Positions 7,818 to 17,751 of a stretch of 42,987 nucleotides of DNA are shown piece after piece. The notes under the pieces are model-generated. The model saw only the letters and a list, made by a program, of their open reading frames with translations, ran no database searches and was not told the DNA's origin. Numbering within the stretch: position 1 is the stretch's first letter; each line of letters starts with the position of its first letter. Both the position numbers and the translations under genes were made by a program. Location: the NCBI GenBank assembly GCA_944358875.1, contig CALVRZ010000011.1:1-42987 (forward strand), read 5' to 3'. Source of the DNA: an uncultured Bacilli bacterium. Lineage in GTDB: Bacteria > Bacillota_I > Bacilli_A > RF39 > UBA660.

Positions 7818-8201
7818 TTATCCACGACGTCTTTTTGGTGGACGACATCCATTATGTGGAATAGGTGTTACATCGGTAATTGACTTTACTTCTAAGCCCG
7901 CTGCTTGTAATGAACGGATTGCTGTTTCACGTCCAGCACCTAAGCCTTTTACAAAGACATCAACAGTCTTCATTCCCATAGCGGCAGCTTCACGAGCAGC
8001 ACTTTCAGCAGCTTGGCTTGCAGCATATGGAGTTGATTTTTTACTTCCTTTAATTCCAATTTTTCCTGATGAAGCCCAACTTATTACATTACCATCTTTA
8101 TCAGTAATTGTTACAATAGTATTATTGAAAGATGAACGAATATGTGCTTCACCATTTGGAACATTCTTTTTTACTTTACGTTTTCTTGCTTTATAAGCCA
8201 T
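7818..8201 (-). CDS. rpsK: 30S ribosomal protein S11
   Basis: 127 residues with diagnostic S11 segments: [35 protein letters not shown] and the C-terminal [13 protein letters not shown]11 lies on the 30S platform near the Shine-Dalgarno helix. It follows rpsM after 21 bases and has a clean AAGGAGG ribosome binding site. Confidence 0.98.
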   Translation of the reverse strand: MAYKARKRKVKKNVPNGEAHIRSSFNNTIVTITDKDGNVISWASSGKIGIKGSKKSTPYAASQAAESAAREAAAMGMKTVDVFVKGLGAGRETAIRSLQAAGLEVKSITDVTPIPHNGCRPPKRRRG

Positions 8202-8222
8202 AAAACTTGTCCTCCTTATTTA

Positions 8223-8591
8223 CTATTTTTTCTTATTAGCTACTGTCTTACGTTTTCCACCACGAGCAGTAACTGCATTACGATTTGTTCTTTGTCCTCT
8301 TACTGGTAACTTTTTAGCATGACGAGTACCACGGTAACATTTGATTTCCATAAGATTTTTGATATTCATACTTACTTCTCTTCTTAAGTCACCTTCAACT
8401 AAGTATTTGTCAACTTCAGTTCTGATTCTAGTTAGTTCGTCGTCTGTTAAATCTTTTGCTTTTGTGTTGATATTAACATTTGCATCAGTAAGAATTTTCT
8501 TAGATAATTTTCTACCAATACCGTAGATATAAGTAAGTGCTATTTCAATACGTTTGTTATTTGGTAGATCAATACCTTTAATACGTGCCAT
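8223..8591 (-). CDS. rpsM: 30S ribosomal protein S13
   Basis: 122 residues with the S13 start [20 protein letters not shown], the helix-two-turn-helix core and the Arg-rich tail [16 protein letters not shown]. The C-terminal tail contacts tRNA in the P site. It lies 20 bases after rpmJ. Confidence 0.98.
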   Translation of the reverse strand: MARIKGIDLPNNKRIEIALTYIYGIGRKLSKKILTDANVNINTKAKDLTDDELTRIRTEVDKYLVEGDLRREVSMNIKNLMEIKCYRGTRHAKKLPVRGQRTNRNAVTARGGKRKTVANKKK

Positions 8592-8611
8592 ATTATTTTT
8601 TCCCTCCTATA

Positions 8612-8725
8612 TTAACCTTGTTTTTGTTTGTGTTTTGGATTTTCACAAATTACCATTAATTTACCTTTACGTTTAATTACTTTGCATTTGTCACAAATAG
8701 GCTTGACTGACGCTCTTACTTTCAT
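8612..8725 (-). CDS. rpmJ: 50S ribosomal protein L36 (zinc-binding type)
   Basis: A 37-codon gene starting [19 protein letters not shown] and ending NPKHKQKQG. The zinc ligands Cys11, Cys14, Cys27 and His32 are all present, so this is the C+ (zinc) paralogue. It occupies the expected place between infA and rpsM, with AGGAGG 7 bases before the ATG. L36 stabilises 23S rRNA folding late in 50S assembly. Confidence 0.97.
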   Translation of the reverse strand: MKVRASVKPICDKCKVIKRKGKLMVICENPKHKQKQG

Positions 8726-8737
8726 TTTCTCATCCTC

Positions 8738-8956
8738 CTATTTTTTATTATAAATTATACGCCCATGTGTTAGATCATAAGGTGATAATTGAATAACCAC
8801 GGTATCACCTGGTAGAATACGTATATTGTTTATGCGCATTTTACCAGAAACATGGGCTTCTACGATGTGGCCACCTTCGATTTCGACTTTGAATTTTCCT
8901 CCTGGTAGTATTTCTTGTACTTTACCTTCGGTTTCAATTACATCGTTTTTACTCAC
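8738..8956 (-). CDS. infA: Translation initiation factor IF-1
   Basis: 72 residues forming a single OB-fold S1-like domain, with [20 protein letters not shown] and [14 protein letters not shown]-1 binds the 30S A site during initiation. The GTG at 8956 is chosen because AGGAG lies 9 bases upstream and it gives the family length. An in-frame ATG three codons earlier directly abuts the AGGAG and is unlikely to be used. The gene overlaps the end of map by 8 bases, suggesting translational coupling. Confidence 0.95.
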   Translation of the reverse strand: MSKNDVIETEGKVQEILPGGKFKVEIEGGHIVEAHVSGKMRINNIRILPGDTVVIQLSPYDLTHGRIIYNKK

Positions 8957-9707
8957 AATTATCATCTCCTGTCAATATTTGATAACCATCTTTGGTTACA
9001 ACAATGCTATGTTCAAAATGGGCTGATGGTTTGCCATCTTGAGTGATGATCGTCCAATCATCATCTTCCATGAACACTTCACGCGTTCCTAAATTTAGCA
9101 TTGGTTCGATAGCAATTGTCATACCTTCTTTTAAAACAGGTCCAGTTTTTTCTTTACCATAATTGGGTACATCTGGTTCTTCATGAAGATGACTACCTAC
9201 TCCATGCCCGACTAATTCTCTGACAACACCTAATTTGTGTTTGTGAGCATATGTTTCAATGGCATGTGAGATATCACCTATATGAGCTCCAGGACGAACT
9301 TGTTTTAATCCTTCGTATAAAGCTTTTTCGGTATGCTCTAAAAGATATTTCTTTTTATCTGTTACATCACCAACGGGATAACTCCAAGCGGAATCACCAT
9401 GATAGCCTTTGTAGCAAGCACCAATATCGATACTGATGATATCACCATTTTTTAATTTACGATTTCCTGGTATACCATGGACAACTTGATCATTAATTGA
9501 GGTACAAATTGATCCGGGAAAACCATTGTAATTAAGAAATGATGGCGTTGCTCCTTGACTTCTAATGAAGTCTTCGGCTATTTTATCTAAGTCTTTAGTT
9601 GTTATACCTGGTTTTATGTATGGTAATAAACATTGGTGTGTAAGATATACGATATGACCAGCTTTTTTCATTAATTCGATTTCATATTCACTTTTTATAC
9701 TAATCAT
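8949..9707 (-). CDS. map: Methionine aminopeptidase, type I
   Basis: 252 residues with the pita-bread fold of M24 peptidases. Metal-ligand contexts are visible: [17 protein letters not shown] (two Asp), [13 protein letters not shown] (His), AIEPML (Glu) and AHFEHSIVV (Glu). It removes the initiator Met from nascent proteins. There is no N-terminal zinc or SH3-binding extension. It overlaps adk by 8 bases and infA by 8 bases, in the secY-adk-map-infA order typical of Firmicutes. Confidence 0.97.
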   Translation of the reverse strand: MISIKSEYEIELMKKAGHIVYLTHQCLLPYIKPGITTKDLDKIAEDFIRSQGATPSFLNYNGFPGSICTSINDQVVHGIPGNRKLKNGDIISIDIGACYKGYHGDSAWSYPVGDVTDKKKYLLEHTEKALYEGLKQVRPGAHIGDISHAIETYAHKHKLGVVRELVGHGVGSHLHEEPDVPNYGKEKTGPVLKEGMTIAIEPMLNLGTREVFMEDDDWTIITQDGKPSAHFEHSIVVTKDGYQILTGDDNCE

Positions 9708-10359
9708 TTATGACGCCTCTTATCTTATTTAACATTATTTCATTTGTATCATTATTTTCTGATTTAATCTTTCTTAAAACGCCTTTTTCTTGATAATAAT
9801 TGATTAGGGCACTTGTATTTTCTAAGTAGGTATCAAAACGTTTTAAAAATGTTTGTTCATTATCATCTTTTCTGGTTTCTAACTGATGATGGCAGATATC
9901 ACATATGCCATCTTCTTTAGGCTTGAATGCATCAATTTTAGTATTGAATGATGCGCCACAGTTAGGACATACAACACGATATAGGGCTCTATTTAATGCT
10001 AAATCTTTATCTACTTCAAGATAGATAACAAGGCCTAAATCTTTATTTAAACTTGCTAACATTTCTTCATAGGTTTTAGCTTGAGCAATATTTCTAGGAT
10101 AACCATCTAAGATATAACCATTATTACAATCTTCTTCTTTTAATCTGTTTTTTAGTAAATTAGTTATGATATCATCACTTATTAATTTACCAGTTTTCAT
10201 GTCTTCAGCAATCTCTTGACCTAAGGATGTACCTTTATTTACTTCGTCTCTTAATAGATCGCCCGTTGAGATATGAGGAATATTATATTTATCTTGTAAT
10301 AATTTGGAATAAGTTCCTTTACCTGCAGCAGGTGGTGCGATAAAAATAATATTCTTCAT
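9700..10359 (-). CDS. adk: Adenylate kinase
   Basis: 219 residues. The P-loop is APPAAGKGT (8-16), [10 protein letters not shown] marks the AMP-binding region and GYPRN the lid hinge. The LID carries a Cys4 zinc site (CPNC and CDIC), as in many Gram-positive long-form enzymes. It interconverts ATP + AMP and 2 ADP. Its start overlaps the secY stop by one base, and its end overlaps map by 8 bases. Confidence 0.97.
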   Translation of the reverse strand: MKNIIFIAPPAAGKGTYSKLLQDKYNIPHISTGDLLRDEVNKGTSLGQEIAEDMKTGKLISDDIITNLLKNRLKEEDCNNGYILDGYPRNIAQAKTYEEMLASLNKDLGLVIYLEVDKDLALNRALYRVVCPNCGASFNTKIDAFKPKEDGICDICHHQLETRKDDNEQTFLKRFDTYLENTSALINYYQEKGVLRKIKSENNDTNEIMLNKIRGVIND

Positions 10360-11621
10360 TAACGACGACCTCGATAGCTACGATTGATAAGACTACTTTC
10401 TAGTTGACGGTATGTTTCTAGGGCAACACCGACAACGATTAAGATTCCGGTTCCACCTATACTTACACTTGATGGTAAGTTGGTGTTGATAAAGCTACTA
10501 AAGATAATTGGTAAGCCCGCGATAATGGCGATAAAGATAGCTCCAATTAAAGTTATACGACTTAAAACGGTCTTAATATAGTCTTTGGTTTCTTTACCAG
10601 GACGAACACCTGGAATATAGCCACCTTGTTTATTTAAATTCTTTGATAATTCTTCAGGATTAATTGATAAGAAGACATAAAAGAATGCAAATAAGAAGAT
10701 TAAAATTATATATATGACAAAGCCAATTGGTGTTGTATAGTTTAAGTATTTAGATACAAAGATTGAAAAGCCGTTTTCGCTTCCTAATAGTCCAGCGATA
10801 AAAGCCGGTACTGAGAATAAAACGGAAGCAAAGATAACAGGCATGACACCAGCTGAATTTAATTTAAAGGGAATATAGTTTTGTTTTTTACCATAAGCAG
10901 ATGCTGTTTGGTTTGAATATTGAATTGGTATTCTTCGTTCTGATTTTTCAATAAAGACAACACCAACGATGATGGCAATATAGAATAGAACGAATAAAAT
11001 GAAACTTACTATTCCTATAAATAATGATCCAGTTGTATCAAGGATTAGTGTATTAAATGTATCAATAAACATCTTTGGTATGGTTGATATAATACCTGCC
11101 ATGATGATTAATGATATACCATTACCAATACCCCTTTGAGTTATTTGGTCTCCTAACCATAACAAGAATGCTGTACCAGCCGTTAGAATAGTTGCTATTT
11201 TGATATAATCTAAGGTTGTTCCATCTTGAATAAAGGCAAAAGCCATAGCTAAGCCTTGGAAGAAGGCAATGATTATACCTAGATAGCGATTTATTTTATT
11301 AATCTTACGACGTCCTTCTTGTCCTTGTTCTTTTAACTCAGAAAAATATGGTATGATGTCCATTTGTAATAAACTTGTTACAATTGATGCGGAGATGTAT
11401 GGCATAACACCAATAGCAAAGATTGAGAATTGCTCTAGGGCTCCTCCACCAATTGCATTATATAATTCCCATAATCCTAAACTAGATATGGCTCCTTCTG
11501 TACCTGGTACAGGGATGGTTGTTCCGACAGCAAAGATTAATAAACCAAATAAGGTAAATAAAATTCTACCACGGATATCTTTGTTTTTGGGATTAAAGAT
11601 AAGTTTTAAGGTTTTGAACAT
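10359..11621 (-). CDS. secY: Preprotein translocase subunit SecY
   Basis: 420 residues with the ten-helix SecY channel pattern. It includes the N-terminal IRGRILFTLFGLLIFAVGTT, the cytoplasmic-loop motif IEKSERRIPIQYS and the C-terminal loop PGVRPGKETKDYI before the last helices. It is the membrane pore of the Sec system for secreted and membrane proteins. Start ATG at 11621 follows the rplO stop with no gap and is likely coupled to it. Confidence 0.98.
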   Translation of the reverse strand: MFKTLKLIFNPKNKDIRGRILFTLFGLLIFAVGTTIPVPGTEGAISSLGLWELYNAIGGGALEQFSIFAIGVMPYISASIVTSLLQMDIIPYFSELKEQGQEGRRKINKINRYLGIIIAFFQGLAMAFAFIQDGTTLDYIKIATILTAGTAFLLWLGDQITQRGIGNGISLIIMAGIISTIPKMFIDTFNTLILDTTGSLFIGIVSFILFVLFYIAIIVGVVFIEKSERRIPIQYSNQTASAYGKKQNYIPFKLNSAGVMPVIFASVLFSVPAFIAGLLGSENGFSIFVSKYLNYTTPIGFVIYIILIFLFAFFYVFLSINPEELSKNLNKQGGYIPGVRPGKETKDYIKTVLSRITLIGAIFIAIIAGLPIIFSSFINTNLPSSVSIGGTGILIVVGVALETYRQLESSLINRSYRGRR

Positions 11622-12065
11622 CTAAATCACCTCAGTTTTTCCACCATTTTTTTCTATCTTATCTTTAGCGACACTTGAAAATTTGTTGGCTTTAACGATT
11701 AGTTTTTTAGATAGTTCTCCATTTCCTAGAACTTTAATGCCATCTAATGTTTTCTTGATTAAACCAGTTTCAATTAATAATTCTGGTGTTACAACGGTTT
11801 CGTTGTCAAATCTTTCTAAATCAGAAACATTAATAGTTGCATATACAGTTCTAAAGTTATAGTTATTGAATCCTCTTTTAGCCACTCTTCTGAATAATGG
11901 TGTTTGACCACCTTCAAAACCTGGTCTTACACCGCCACCACTTCTTGCGTTTTGTCCTTTTTCACCTTTACCACTTGTTTTACCAGTTCCACTTCCTGGT
12001 CCACGTCCTACTCTTTTACGATCTTTGATTGAACCTTCATTTGGTCTTAATTCATGTAATTTCAT
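11622..12065 (-). CDS. rplO: 50S ribosomal protein L15
   Basis: 147 residues with [12 protein letters not shown], the Gly-rich [17 protein letters not shown] loop and [13 protein letters not shown], all standard L15 features. Its ATG overlaps the rpsE stop codon (TAATG). That leaves no room for rpmD (L30), which normally lies between rpsE and rplO. Confidence 0.97.
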   Translation of the reverse strand: MKLHELRPNEGSIKDRKRVGRGPGSGTGKTSGKGEKGQNARSGGGVRPGFEGGQTPLFRRVAKRGFNNYNFRTVYATINVSDLERFDNETVVTPELLIETGLIKKTLDGIKVLGNGELSKKLIVKANKFSSVAKDKIEKNGGKTEVI

Positions 12066-12649
12066 TAGTTTAAGATCTCCTCGACAGTTTTTCCTCTTAA
12101 TCTTGCAACGTGGGCTGGTGATTTTTGAGCTTTTAGGGCATTTAATGTTGCTCTTGCCATATTGATCTTGGTACTTGATCCAAGGCTTTTTGACAAGACA
12201 TCTTTAACGCCTGCTAGTTCAAGGACATCACGAACTGGTCCGCCAGCTTTTACTCCGGTACCTTCAGTGGCAGGTTTTAACATTACTTTAGCAGCTCCTT
12301 CTTTAACTGTTATTTCATGAGAAATGGTACGGTTATCTATTAAGTCAATTTTAACGACATTTTTATTAGCAGCTAATGTGGCTTTTCTAACTGCATCAGG
12401 CATTTCTTTGGCTTTTCCTGTTCCTAAGCCAACTTTACCTTTACGATCTCCTACTACAACTGTAGCTGAGAAACGAAAGATACGTCCACCTTTAACAACT
12501 TTGGTTACACGATTGATATCGATAACTTTTTCTTCGTAAATTTTCGCTGGGCGATTGTTATTACGACGAGGTCTACGATTATTATTGCGTTCGTTGTTTT
12601 TGTGTGGTTCTTTAACGTTCTTAACGTCCGCTTTAACGTTTTCGTTCAT
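12065..12649 (-). CDS. rpsE: 30S ribosomal protein S5
   Basis: 194 residues. The core from about residue 38 matches S5 ([19 protein letters not shown], then [15 protein letters not shown] and [13 protein letters not shown]). The first ~37 residues are an additional low-complexity Asn/Arg/Lys-rich extension, making the protein about 28 residues longer than the typical 166. S5 acts in decoding accuracy and mRNA unwinding. It overlaps rplO by one base, and the ATG follows AAGGAGG. Confidence 0.96.
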   Translation of the reverse strand: MNENVKADVKNVKEPHKNNERNNNRRPRRNNNRPAKIYEEKVIDINRVTKVVKGGRIFRFSATVVVGDRKGKVGLGTGKAKEMPDAVRKATLAANKNVVKIDLIDNRTISHEITVKEGAAKVMLKPATEGTGVKAGGPVRDVLELAGVKDVLSKSLGSSTKINMARATLNALKAQKSPAHVARLRGKTVEEILN

Positions 12650-12664
12650 AAGTTTTCCTCCTTA

Positions 12665-13027
12665 TTAGAATTCTAATCCATTTTCACGGGCTGCTTCTGC
12701 TAATGCTTTAACACGGCCGTGATATAAGTATCCACCACGATCGAATACAACTTCTTTGATCTTGGCTTTCTTTGCTCTTTTGGCTATTTCAGCACCGATG
12801 ATTTTAGCGGCTTCAATATTGCCACCATTTTTGATGTTAAGTTCTTTTTCTAAGCTTGAAGCACTTACTAAAGTTACGCCTTTTTCATCATCAATGATTT
12901 GTGCTGTTATATTAGCGTTTGATCTAAAGACATTTAGTCTTGGTCTTGCGGCTGTTCCAGATAAGTTTTTTCTTACCCTCTTATGTCTTTCAAGACGCAT
13001 GTCATTACGCGATTGTTTTTTTATCAT
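12665..13027 (-). CDS. rplR: 50S ribosomal protein L18
   Basis: 120 residues with [20 protein letters not shown] and the C-terminal [20 protein letters not shown], typical of 5S rRNA-binding L18. The ATG at 13027 is preferred over an in-frame GTG two codons upstream because AAAGGAG lies about 9 bases before it. It sits between rplF and rpsE. Confidence 0.97.
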   Translation of the reverse strand: MIKKQSRNDMRLERHKRVRKNLSGTAARPRLNVFRSNANITAQIIDDEKGVTLVSASSLEKELNIKNGGNIEAAKIIGAEIAKRAKKAKIKEVVFDRGGYLYHGRVKALAEAARENGLEF

Positions 13028-13048
13028 AAGCACTATCTCCTTTACTTA

Positions 13049-13588
13049 TTATTTAGAAGCTTTCTTTCCTTCTTTACGACGAACTTGTTCACCTTTGTAT
13101 CTGATACCTTTTCCTTTGTATGGTTCAGGTTCTCTTACTTTACGTACTTCGGCAGCAAATTTTCCTAAAGCTGCTTTATCGATACCTTCAAGTTCAATTT
13201 CGGTATTACTAATTGCTTTGGCTGTAATTCCTGTAGGAATTTCCATTTTAACAGGATGTGAATATCCAGCATTGATTGTTAGAGTGTTTCCTTGAACATT
13301 GAAACGATAACCAACACCGATGATTTCTAATCCTTTTTTATAGCCTTCACTAACACCAATAATCATATTATTGATATTTGAATTAGTAGTTCCATGCATA
13401 GCTTCGGTTTTTTTGTCGTTTTTTAATTTTTCAACAGTTACTTCACCATCTTTAACATTTACTTTAATATTGTTAACTAAGTTTAATGTTAATTCTCCTT
13501 TTGGTCCTTTAACTGTTACTATTTGATCTGTTACTTCAACATTAACATTTTCAGGTACTTTTAAAATTCTTTTTCCTATACGACTCAT
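13049..13588 (-). CDS. rplF: 50S ribosomal protein L6
   Basis: 179 residues. Starts MSRIGKRILKVPENV and ends with the conserved EPYKGKGIRYKGEQVRRKEG segment. Two L6 repeats are recognisable. L6 lies near the GTPase centre. ATG follows AAGGAGC, 15 bases after rpsH. Confidence 0.97.
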   Translation of the reverse strand: MSRIGKRILKVPENVNVEVTDQIVTVKGPKGELTLNLVNNIKVNVKDGEVTVEKLKNDKKTEAMHGTTNSNINNMIIGVSEGYKKGLEIIGVGYRFNVQGNTLTINAGYSHPVKMEIPTGITAKAISNTEIELEGIDKAALGKFAAEVRKVREPEPYKGKGIRYKGEQVRRKEGKKASK

Positions 13589-13603
13589 TTTAAGAGCTCC
13601 TTT

Positions 13604-13999
13604 CTACCAAACATAAGCGATTACTTCGCCACCAACTTTTTCTTTACGAGCTTGTTTATCAGTCATAATGCCTTTTGGTGTTGAAATAATTGCGATTCCT
13701 AAACCGTTTAATACTTTTGGTAAATCTTCATGTGAAGAGTATACTCTTAAACCTGGTTTAGAAATTCTCTTTAGTCCAGTAATTACTGTCTCTTTATTGT
13801 GACCATATTTTAATGTTAATGTTAGTGTAGCTTGAACACCATCTTTATTTATATTATAGTTTTCGATGAAACCTTCATTTTTTAGGATTTTAGCGATTTC
13901 TACTTTCATCTTTGATGATGGCATTGCTACTTCTTTATAATGCATTGCATTTGCATTACGAATTCTTGTTAGCATATCTGCGATTGGATCTGTTGTCAT
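13604..13999 (-). CDS. rpsH: 30S ribosomal protein S8
   Basis: 131 residues. Starts [17 protein letters not shown] and contains the signature [21 protein letters not shown]8 binds helix 21 of 16S rRNA and in many bacteria regulates the spc operon. A 50-base gap separates it from rpsN upstream, the longest in this part of the operon. Confidence 0.97.
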   Translation of the reverse strand: MTTDPIADMLTRIRNANAMHYKEVAMPSSKMKVEIAKILKNEGFIENYNINKDGVQATLTLTLKYGHNKETVITGLKRISKPGLRVYSSHEDLPKVLNGLGIAIISTPKGIMTDKQARKEKVGGEVIAYVW

Positions 14000-14049
14000 C
14001 TAAATCCCTCCTTCTTTTATTATTAGTTTAAAACTAATGTTTTTAGTTA

Positions 14050-14235
14050 TTACCAACTTGATTTTTTAACGCCTGGTATTTGTCCTTTGTAAGCTAATTC
14101 TCTAAAACAAATACGACATAGTCCAAAATCACTCATAACAGCATGTGGTCTGCCACATCTTTGACAACGGGTATATTCACGAACTTTATACTTTGGTTTT
14201 TTGTGTGATTTTATCACCATTGATTTTCTTGCCAT
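14050..14235 (-). CDS. rpsN: 30S ribosomal protein S14, zinc type (type Z)
   Basis: 61 residues from the ATG at 14235, which follows AGGAGG; longer readings upstream overlap rplE and are not S14-like. Starts [19 protein letters not shown]. Two CxxC pairs (CQRC and CRIC) bind zinc, as in the short S14 of Firmicutes and thermophiles. It lies 10 bases after rplE. Confidence 0.97.
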   Translation of the reverse strand: MARKSMVIKSHKKPKYKVREYTRCQRCGRPHAVMSDFGLCRICFRELAYKGQIPGVKKSSW

Positions 14236-14245
14236 ATTTTCCTCC

Positions 14246-14785
14246 TTATTTCCTAAAAGGAACTCCAAGTTCTTTTAATAGATCAAAAGCTTCGTCATTT
14301 GTCTTTGCAGTAGTGACAATTACGATATCCATTCCTCTTACTTTAACTACTTCATCGAAGTTAATTTCAGGGAAAATAATTTGTTCTTTAATACCAATAG
14401 TATAGTTTCCGCGTCCGTCAAAGCTCTTTTTAGATAGGCCATGGAAATCTCTTACACGTGGTAAGCTAATAGAAATTAATTTATCTAAGAATGTATACAT
14501 TCTTTCGCCACGTAAAGTTACTTTACATCCAATTTTGTGACCTTCTCTTACTTTGAATGAGGCAATTGATTTCTTTGCTTTGGTTTCAATAGCTTTTTGA
14601 CCTGTAATGGCTTCTAGATCCTTTACGGCAGCCTCTAACATTTTTGAGTTAGATACAGCATCACCAACACCAATATTAACGACGATCTTTTCTAATTTAG
14701 GAACCATCATTGGTGTTTTATAGCCATATTTTGCTGTTAAACTTGGAACAACTTCATTTTTATATTTTTCTTCTAGGCGGTTCAT
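14246..14785 (-). CDS. rplE: 50S ribosomal protein L5
   Basis: 179 residues. Contains [18 protein letters not shown], the [13 protein letters not shown] segment and [19 protein letters not shown], all diagnostic of L5, which binds 5S rRNA and P-site tRNA. It follows rplX after 22 bases. Confidence 0.98.
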   Translation of the reverse strand: MNRLEEKYKNEVVPSLTAKYGYKTPMMVPKLEKIVVNIGVGDAVSNSKMLEAAVKDLEAITGQKAIETKAKKSIASFKVREGHKIGCKVTLRGERMYTFLDKLISISLPRVRDFHGLSKKSFDGRGNYTIGIKEQIIFPEINFDEVVKVRGMDIVIVTTAKTNDEAFDLLKELGVPFRK

Positions 14786-14807
14786 TTACTGCCACCCTCC
14801 TTCCAAA

Positions 14808-15113
14808 TTAGTCAATCTTTTCATTAGATTTTTTTGAAATTCTAATTTTTTTACCATTTTTATCAAAATCATATTTGATTTTAGTTGGTTTCTTAGTTTT
14901 TGGATCCATTATTGCAACATTTGAGACATGAATAGGTGCTTCTACAGTGATGATTTCACCTGTTCCATTGTTATTTTTAGGTTTTAAATGTTTTTTTCTT
15001 AAATTTACACCTTCAACAACAACTTTGTCTTTTAAAGTTTTAATAATTTTTCCTTCTTTACCTTTATTTGCACCAGCAATTACTATTACTTTATCACCAG
15101 TTTTAAGTTTCAT
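14808..15113 (-). CDS. rplX: 50S ribosomal protein L24
   Basis: 101 residues. An N-terminal KOW motif (GDKVIVIAGANKGKEGKI) is followed by GVNLRKKHLKP and APIHVSNVAIMDP. L24 initiates 50S assembly at the 5' end of 23S rRNA. Start ATG follows AGGAGG. Confidence 0.97.
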   Translation of the reverse strand: MKLKTGDKVIVIAGANKGKEGKIIKTLKDKVVVEGVNLRKKHLKPKNNNGTGEIITVEAPIHVSNVAIMDPKTKKPTKIKYDFDKNGKKIRISKKSNEKID

Positions 15114-15140
15114 GTTTCTTTTCCTCCTTAAACTAATGGA

Positions 15141-15509
15141 TTATAGTACATCTTTAGCTAAACTTATGATCTTTGAAAAATCATGATCACGTAGTTCACG
15201 AGCTACTGGTCCAAGTACACGAGTTCCGATTGGGCTTTTATCATCTTTGATAAGAACACATGCGTTATCATCAAATTTGATATAAGTTCCATCTTCTCTT
15301 TTTACTCCAAATTTACTTCTTACGATAACAGCTTTTACTACTTTACCTTTTTTGATGTTGCCATTTGGAGTTGCTTTTTTGACTGTACCAACGACTATAT
15401 CTCCAATATTACCAGTTTTTACTTTACTACCACCAAGAACTCTTATAACTAAAAGTTCACGGGCACCACTGTTGTCCGCTACTTTTAAGCGGGTTTCTTG
15501 TTGTACCAT
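15141..15509 (-). CDS. rplN: 50S ribosomal protein L14
   Basis: 122 residues, the standard length. Starts [19 protein letters not shown] and contains [15 protein letters not shown] and the C-terminal [17 protein letters not shown]14 lies at the intersubunit interface and binds factors such as RsfS. Confidence 0.98.
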   Translation of the reverse strand: MVQQETRLKVADNSGARELLVIRVLGGSKVKTGNIGDIVVGTVKKATPNGNIKKGKVVKAVIVRSKFGVKREDGTYIKFDDNACVLIKDDKSPIGTRVLGPVARELRDHDFSKIISLAKDVL

Positions 15510-15537
15510 TTATTATTCCTCCTTCCAACTAAAGAGA

Positions 15538-15792
15538 TTATAGAACTACTGCTTTTTCAACTACTTCTACAAGTTCATATCTTTTAGTTTTAGATAATGG
15601 TCGAGTCGCAACTAAGCGTACTTTGTCTCCGACATGTGCCATATTTTTTTCATCATGAGCTGCGTATTTCTTTGTGTCTTTGTATCTTTTCTTGTATTTT
15701 TTATCAGTTTTATAAGTTTCAACTTTAACAATAATTGTTTTATCTGGCTTATCACTTACAACGACACCAATTACTTCACGTTTATCTTTCAT
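15538..15792 (-). CDS. rpsQ: 30S ribosomal protein S17
   Basis: 84 residues of OB-fold. Contains [18 protein letters not shown] and [19 protein letters not shown], typical of S17, an early 16S rRNA binder. It follows rpmC after 17 bases. Confidence 0.97.
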   Translation of the reverse strand: MKDKREVIGVVVSDKPDKTIIVKVETYKTDKKYKKRYKDTKKYAAHDEKNMAHVGDKVRLVATRPLSKTKRYELVEVVEKAVVL

Positions 15793-15809
15793 AAGGACCT
15801 ATTCCTCCT

Positions 15810-16010
15810 TTAACCTTCTATTTCTCTTTCTTTAAGAATTGTCTTTAAACGAGCAACTTCTTTTCTTAACTCTCTCATATGAGCTGGATTTTCAAGATTG
15901 CCCATTGCTTTTTTGAATCTTAAATTGAATAATTCTTCTTTAAGACTATCGATTTTTTTGTTTATTTCTTCAGTGGTTAAATTTCTTAAATCATTAGTTT
16001 TAGTTTTCAT
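15810..16010 (-). CDS. rpmC: 50S ribosomal protein L29
   Basis: 66 residues of two antiparallel helices, with [20 protein letters not shown] and [20 protein letters not shown]. The ATG at 16010 is chosen because it gives the family N-terminus ([11 protein letters not shown]) and GAGG sits just upstream; an in-frame ATG four codons earlier lies deeper in rplP. It overlaps the rplP stop by 11 bases. L29 sits near the exit tunnel and signal-recognition-particle site. Confidence 0.95.
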   Translation of the reverse strand: MKTKTNDLRNLTTEEINKKIDSLKEELFNLRFKKAMGNLENPAHMRELRKEVARLKTILKEREIEG

Positions 16011-16428
16011 TAACCTCACCACTTTCTTTTTTTACAAATTTACATTTTATTGGTAATTTATGAGAAGCTAGACGTAATGCTTCACGAGCAGTTGCTTCAT
16101 CAACGCCACCTACTTCGAACATTACTTTGCCTTCTTTAACTACTGCTACCCATACTTCGGGATTTCCTTTACCTTTACCTTGACGTGTTTCTAGAGGTTT
16201 CTTAGTTAGTGATAAATCTGGGAAAATATTGATCCAAACTTTACCACCACGTTTCATATAACGAGTCATAGCAATACGAGCGGCTTCAATTTGTTGTGAT
16301 GTAATCCAAGCTCCTTCTTTGGCCATTAATCCATATTCACCAAAGTTTACTTTTGTATTTCCTCTGGCTTTGCCTTCGTATTTTCTTCTAAATGTTTTTC
16401 TGTGTTTAGTTCTTTTTGGCATTAACAT
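16000..16428 (-). CDS. rplP: 50S ribosomal protein L16
   Basis: 142 residues. Starts [20 protein letters not shown] and contains [19 protein letters not shown] and the [17 protein letters not shown] segment. L16 organises the A-site region of the peptidyl transferase centre. Its start overlaps rpsC by 23 bases and its end overlaps rpmC. Confidence 0.97.
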   Translation of the reverse strand: MLMPKRTKHRKTFRRKYEGKARGNTKVNFGEYGLMAKEGAWITSQQIEAARIAMTRYMKRGGKVWINIFPDLSLTKKPLETRQGKGKGNPEVWVAVVKEGKVMFEVGGVDEATAREALRLASHKLPIKCKFVKKESGEVNEN

Positions 16429-17080
16429 TGGAATTACCTCCCTTTTTGTCCTCTAGAATTTCGCCTTTGTAAATCCAGACTTTAACACCGATTTTACCAT
16501 AAGTTGTATCAGCTTCTGATGTAGCATAGTCAATGTCCGCTCTTAAGGTATGAAGTGGAATAGTTCCTTCTGAATATCCTTCACCACGAGCGATGTCTGC
16601 GCCTCCTAGACGACCTGATACTAAGGTCTTAATTCCTTTAGCACCAGCTTTCATTGTATTTCTAATAGCTTTCTTTTGAGCTACTCTAAATGAAACACGA
16701 TTTTCAATTTGATGTGCAATGTTGTCCGCTACTAATTGGGCAACCATATCTGGGTTCTTGATTTCAACAACAGTAAGTCTTAATTCTTCTTTGATTAACT
16801 TAGATAGAGCTTTAGTTGTCTTTTCGATTTCAACACCACTTTGTCCCATAATGATGCCTGGTTTTGATGCGTAGATAAAGACTTCAGTTCTCTTGCTGTT
16901 TCTTTCAATAACGATTTTAGAAATACCAGCAGTTTTATACTTCTTGAACAAGTATTTACGGATTTGAACATCGTTATTTAAGAATTTAGTGAAATCTTTT
17001 TTACCTTCAGCATACCATTTTGCTTCCCAGTCTTTATTGATTCCGATTCTAAGTCCCACTGGACTAACTTTTTGTCCCAT
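16406..17080 (-). CDS. rpsC: 30S ribosomal protein S3
   Basis: 224 residues. Starts [14 protein letters not shown]. The KH domain is visible ([20 protein letters not shown]), followed by the C-terminal domain with [17 protein letters not shown] and [17 protein letters not shown]3 forms part of the mRNA entry channel. The gene lies 12 bases after rplV. Confidence 0.98.
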   Translation of the reverse strand: MGQKVSPVGLRIGINKDWEAKWYAEGKKDFTKFLNNDVQIRKYLFKKYKTAGISKIVIERNSKRTEVFIYASKPGIIMGQSGVEIEKTTKALSKLIKEELRLTVVEIKNPDMVAQLVADNIAHQIENRVSFRVAQKKAIRNTMKAGAKGIKTLVSGRLGGADIARGEGYSEGTIPLHTLRADIDYATSEADTTYGKIGVKVWIYKGEILEDKKGGNSNVNAKKN

Positions 17081-17092
17081 TGAGCTTCCTCC

Positions 17093-17440
17093 TTACTTAT
17101 TTTTTTCACTTACGATTACTGTAATGTGACTTGTTTTATGATCGTTTCTTCCAACATGGCCACGTGAATCCATTTTTCCTCTTTTCATGACGATGCTTTC
17201 ATCAACGAAACATTTACTTATATATAGTTTATCTTCATTCATATTGTTATTATTAACAGCGTTAGCTACTGCCGAATTTAAGACTTTTTCAATAACTCTG
17301 GCAGCCCTTTGTGGTTGATTGAACAGAATAGCTCTTGCTTCATTTACATCTTTACCACGAATTAAATCGATAATTAGACGAGTTTTACGAGGAGCTATTC
17401 TGACAGTCTTAGCTACTGCTTTAACTTCCATAGTTTCCAT
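17093..17440 (-). CDS. rplV: 50S ribosomal protein L22
   Basis: 115 residues. Contains AKTVRIAPRKTRLIIDLIRG, the exit-tunnel beta-hairpin region and the C-terminal GRNDHKTSHITVIVSE. The ATG at 17440 follows AGGAGG at 5 bases; a second in-frame ATG three codons later is less well placed. Confidence 0.96.
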   Translation of the reverse strand: METMEVKAVAKTVRIAPRKTRLIIDLIRGKDVNEARAILFNQPQRAARVIEKVLNSAVANAVNNNNMNEDKLYISKCFVDESIVMKRGKMDSRGHVGRNDHKTSHITVIVSEKNK

Positions 17441-17461
17441 ATTATCCTCCTTTTTGAGAAA

Positions 17462-17731
17462 TTACTTCTTTTTATCTGCGCCGTGTCCGCCAAACTTACG
17501 AGTTGGTGCGAATTCGCCTAATTTATGTCCGACCATATCTTCTGTTACATAAACAGGAATGAATTCTTTTCCATTATGTACTGCAAAAGTGTGACCAATA
17601 AAATCAGGATAAATTGTTGAACGACGAGACCAAGTTTTAATAACTTCTTTTTTTCCAGATTCGTTTAGTCCTTGAACTTTTTTAAGTAATCTTTCAAAGA
17701 CATAAGGTCCTTTCTTTAAACTTCTTGCCAT
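17462..17731 (-). CDS. rpsS: 30S ribosomal protein S19
   Basis: 89 residues from the ATG at 17731, giving the family N-terminus [16 protein letters not shown]. An in-frame TTG three codons upstream is an unlikely start. Also seen: [21 protein letters not shown] and the C-terminal [12 protein letters not shown]19 forms a complex with S13 at the 30S head. Confidence 0.97.
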   Translation of the reverse strand: MARSLKKGPYVFERLLKKVQGLNESGKKEVIKTWSRRSTIYPDFIGHTFAVHNGKEFIPVYVTEDMVGHKLGEFAPTRKFGGHGADKKK

Positions 17732-17751
17732 CTTAATCAATCCTTTCTTTA

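Noticed and set aside
12756-13295. Long (179-codon) plus-strand reading frame.
   Set aside because: It is fully antisense to rplR and rplF, which are unmistakable; no ribosome binding site or promoter was seen for it.
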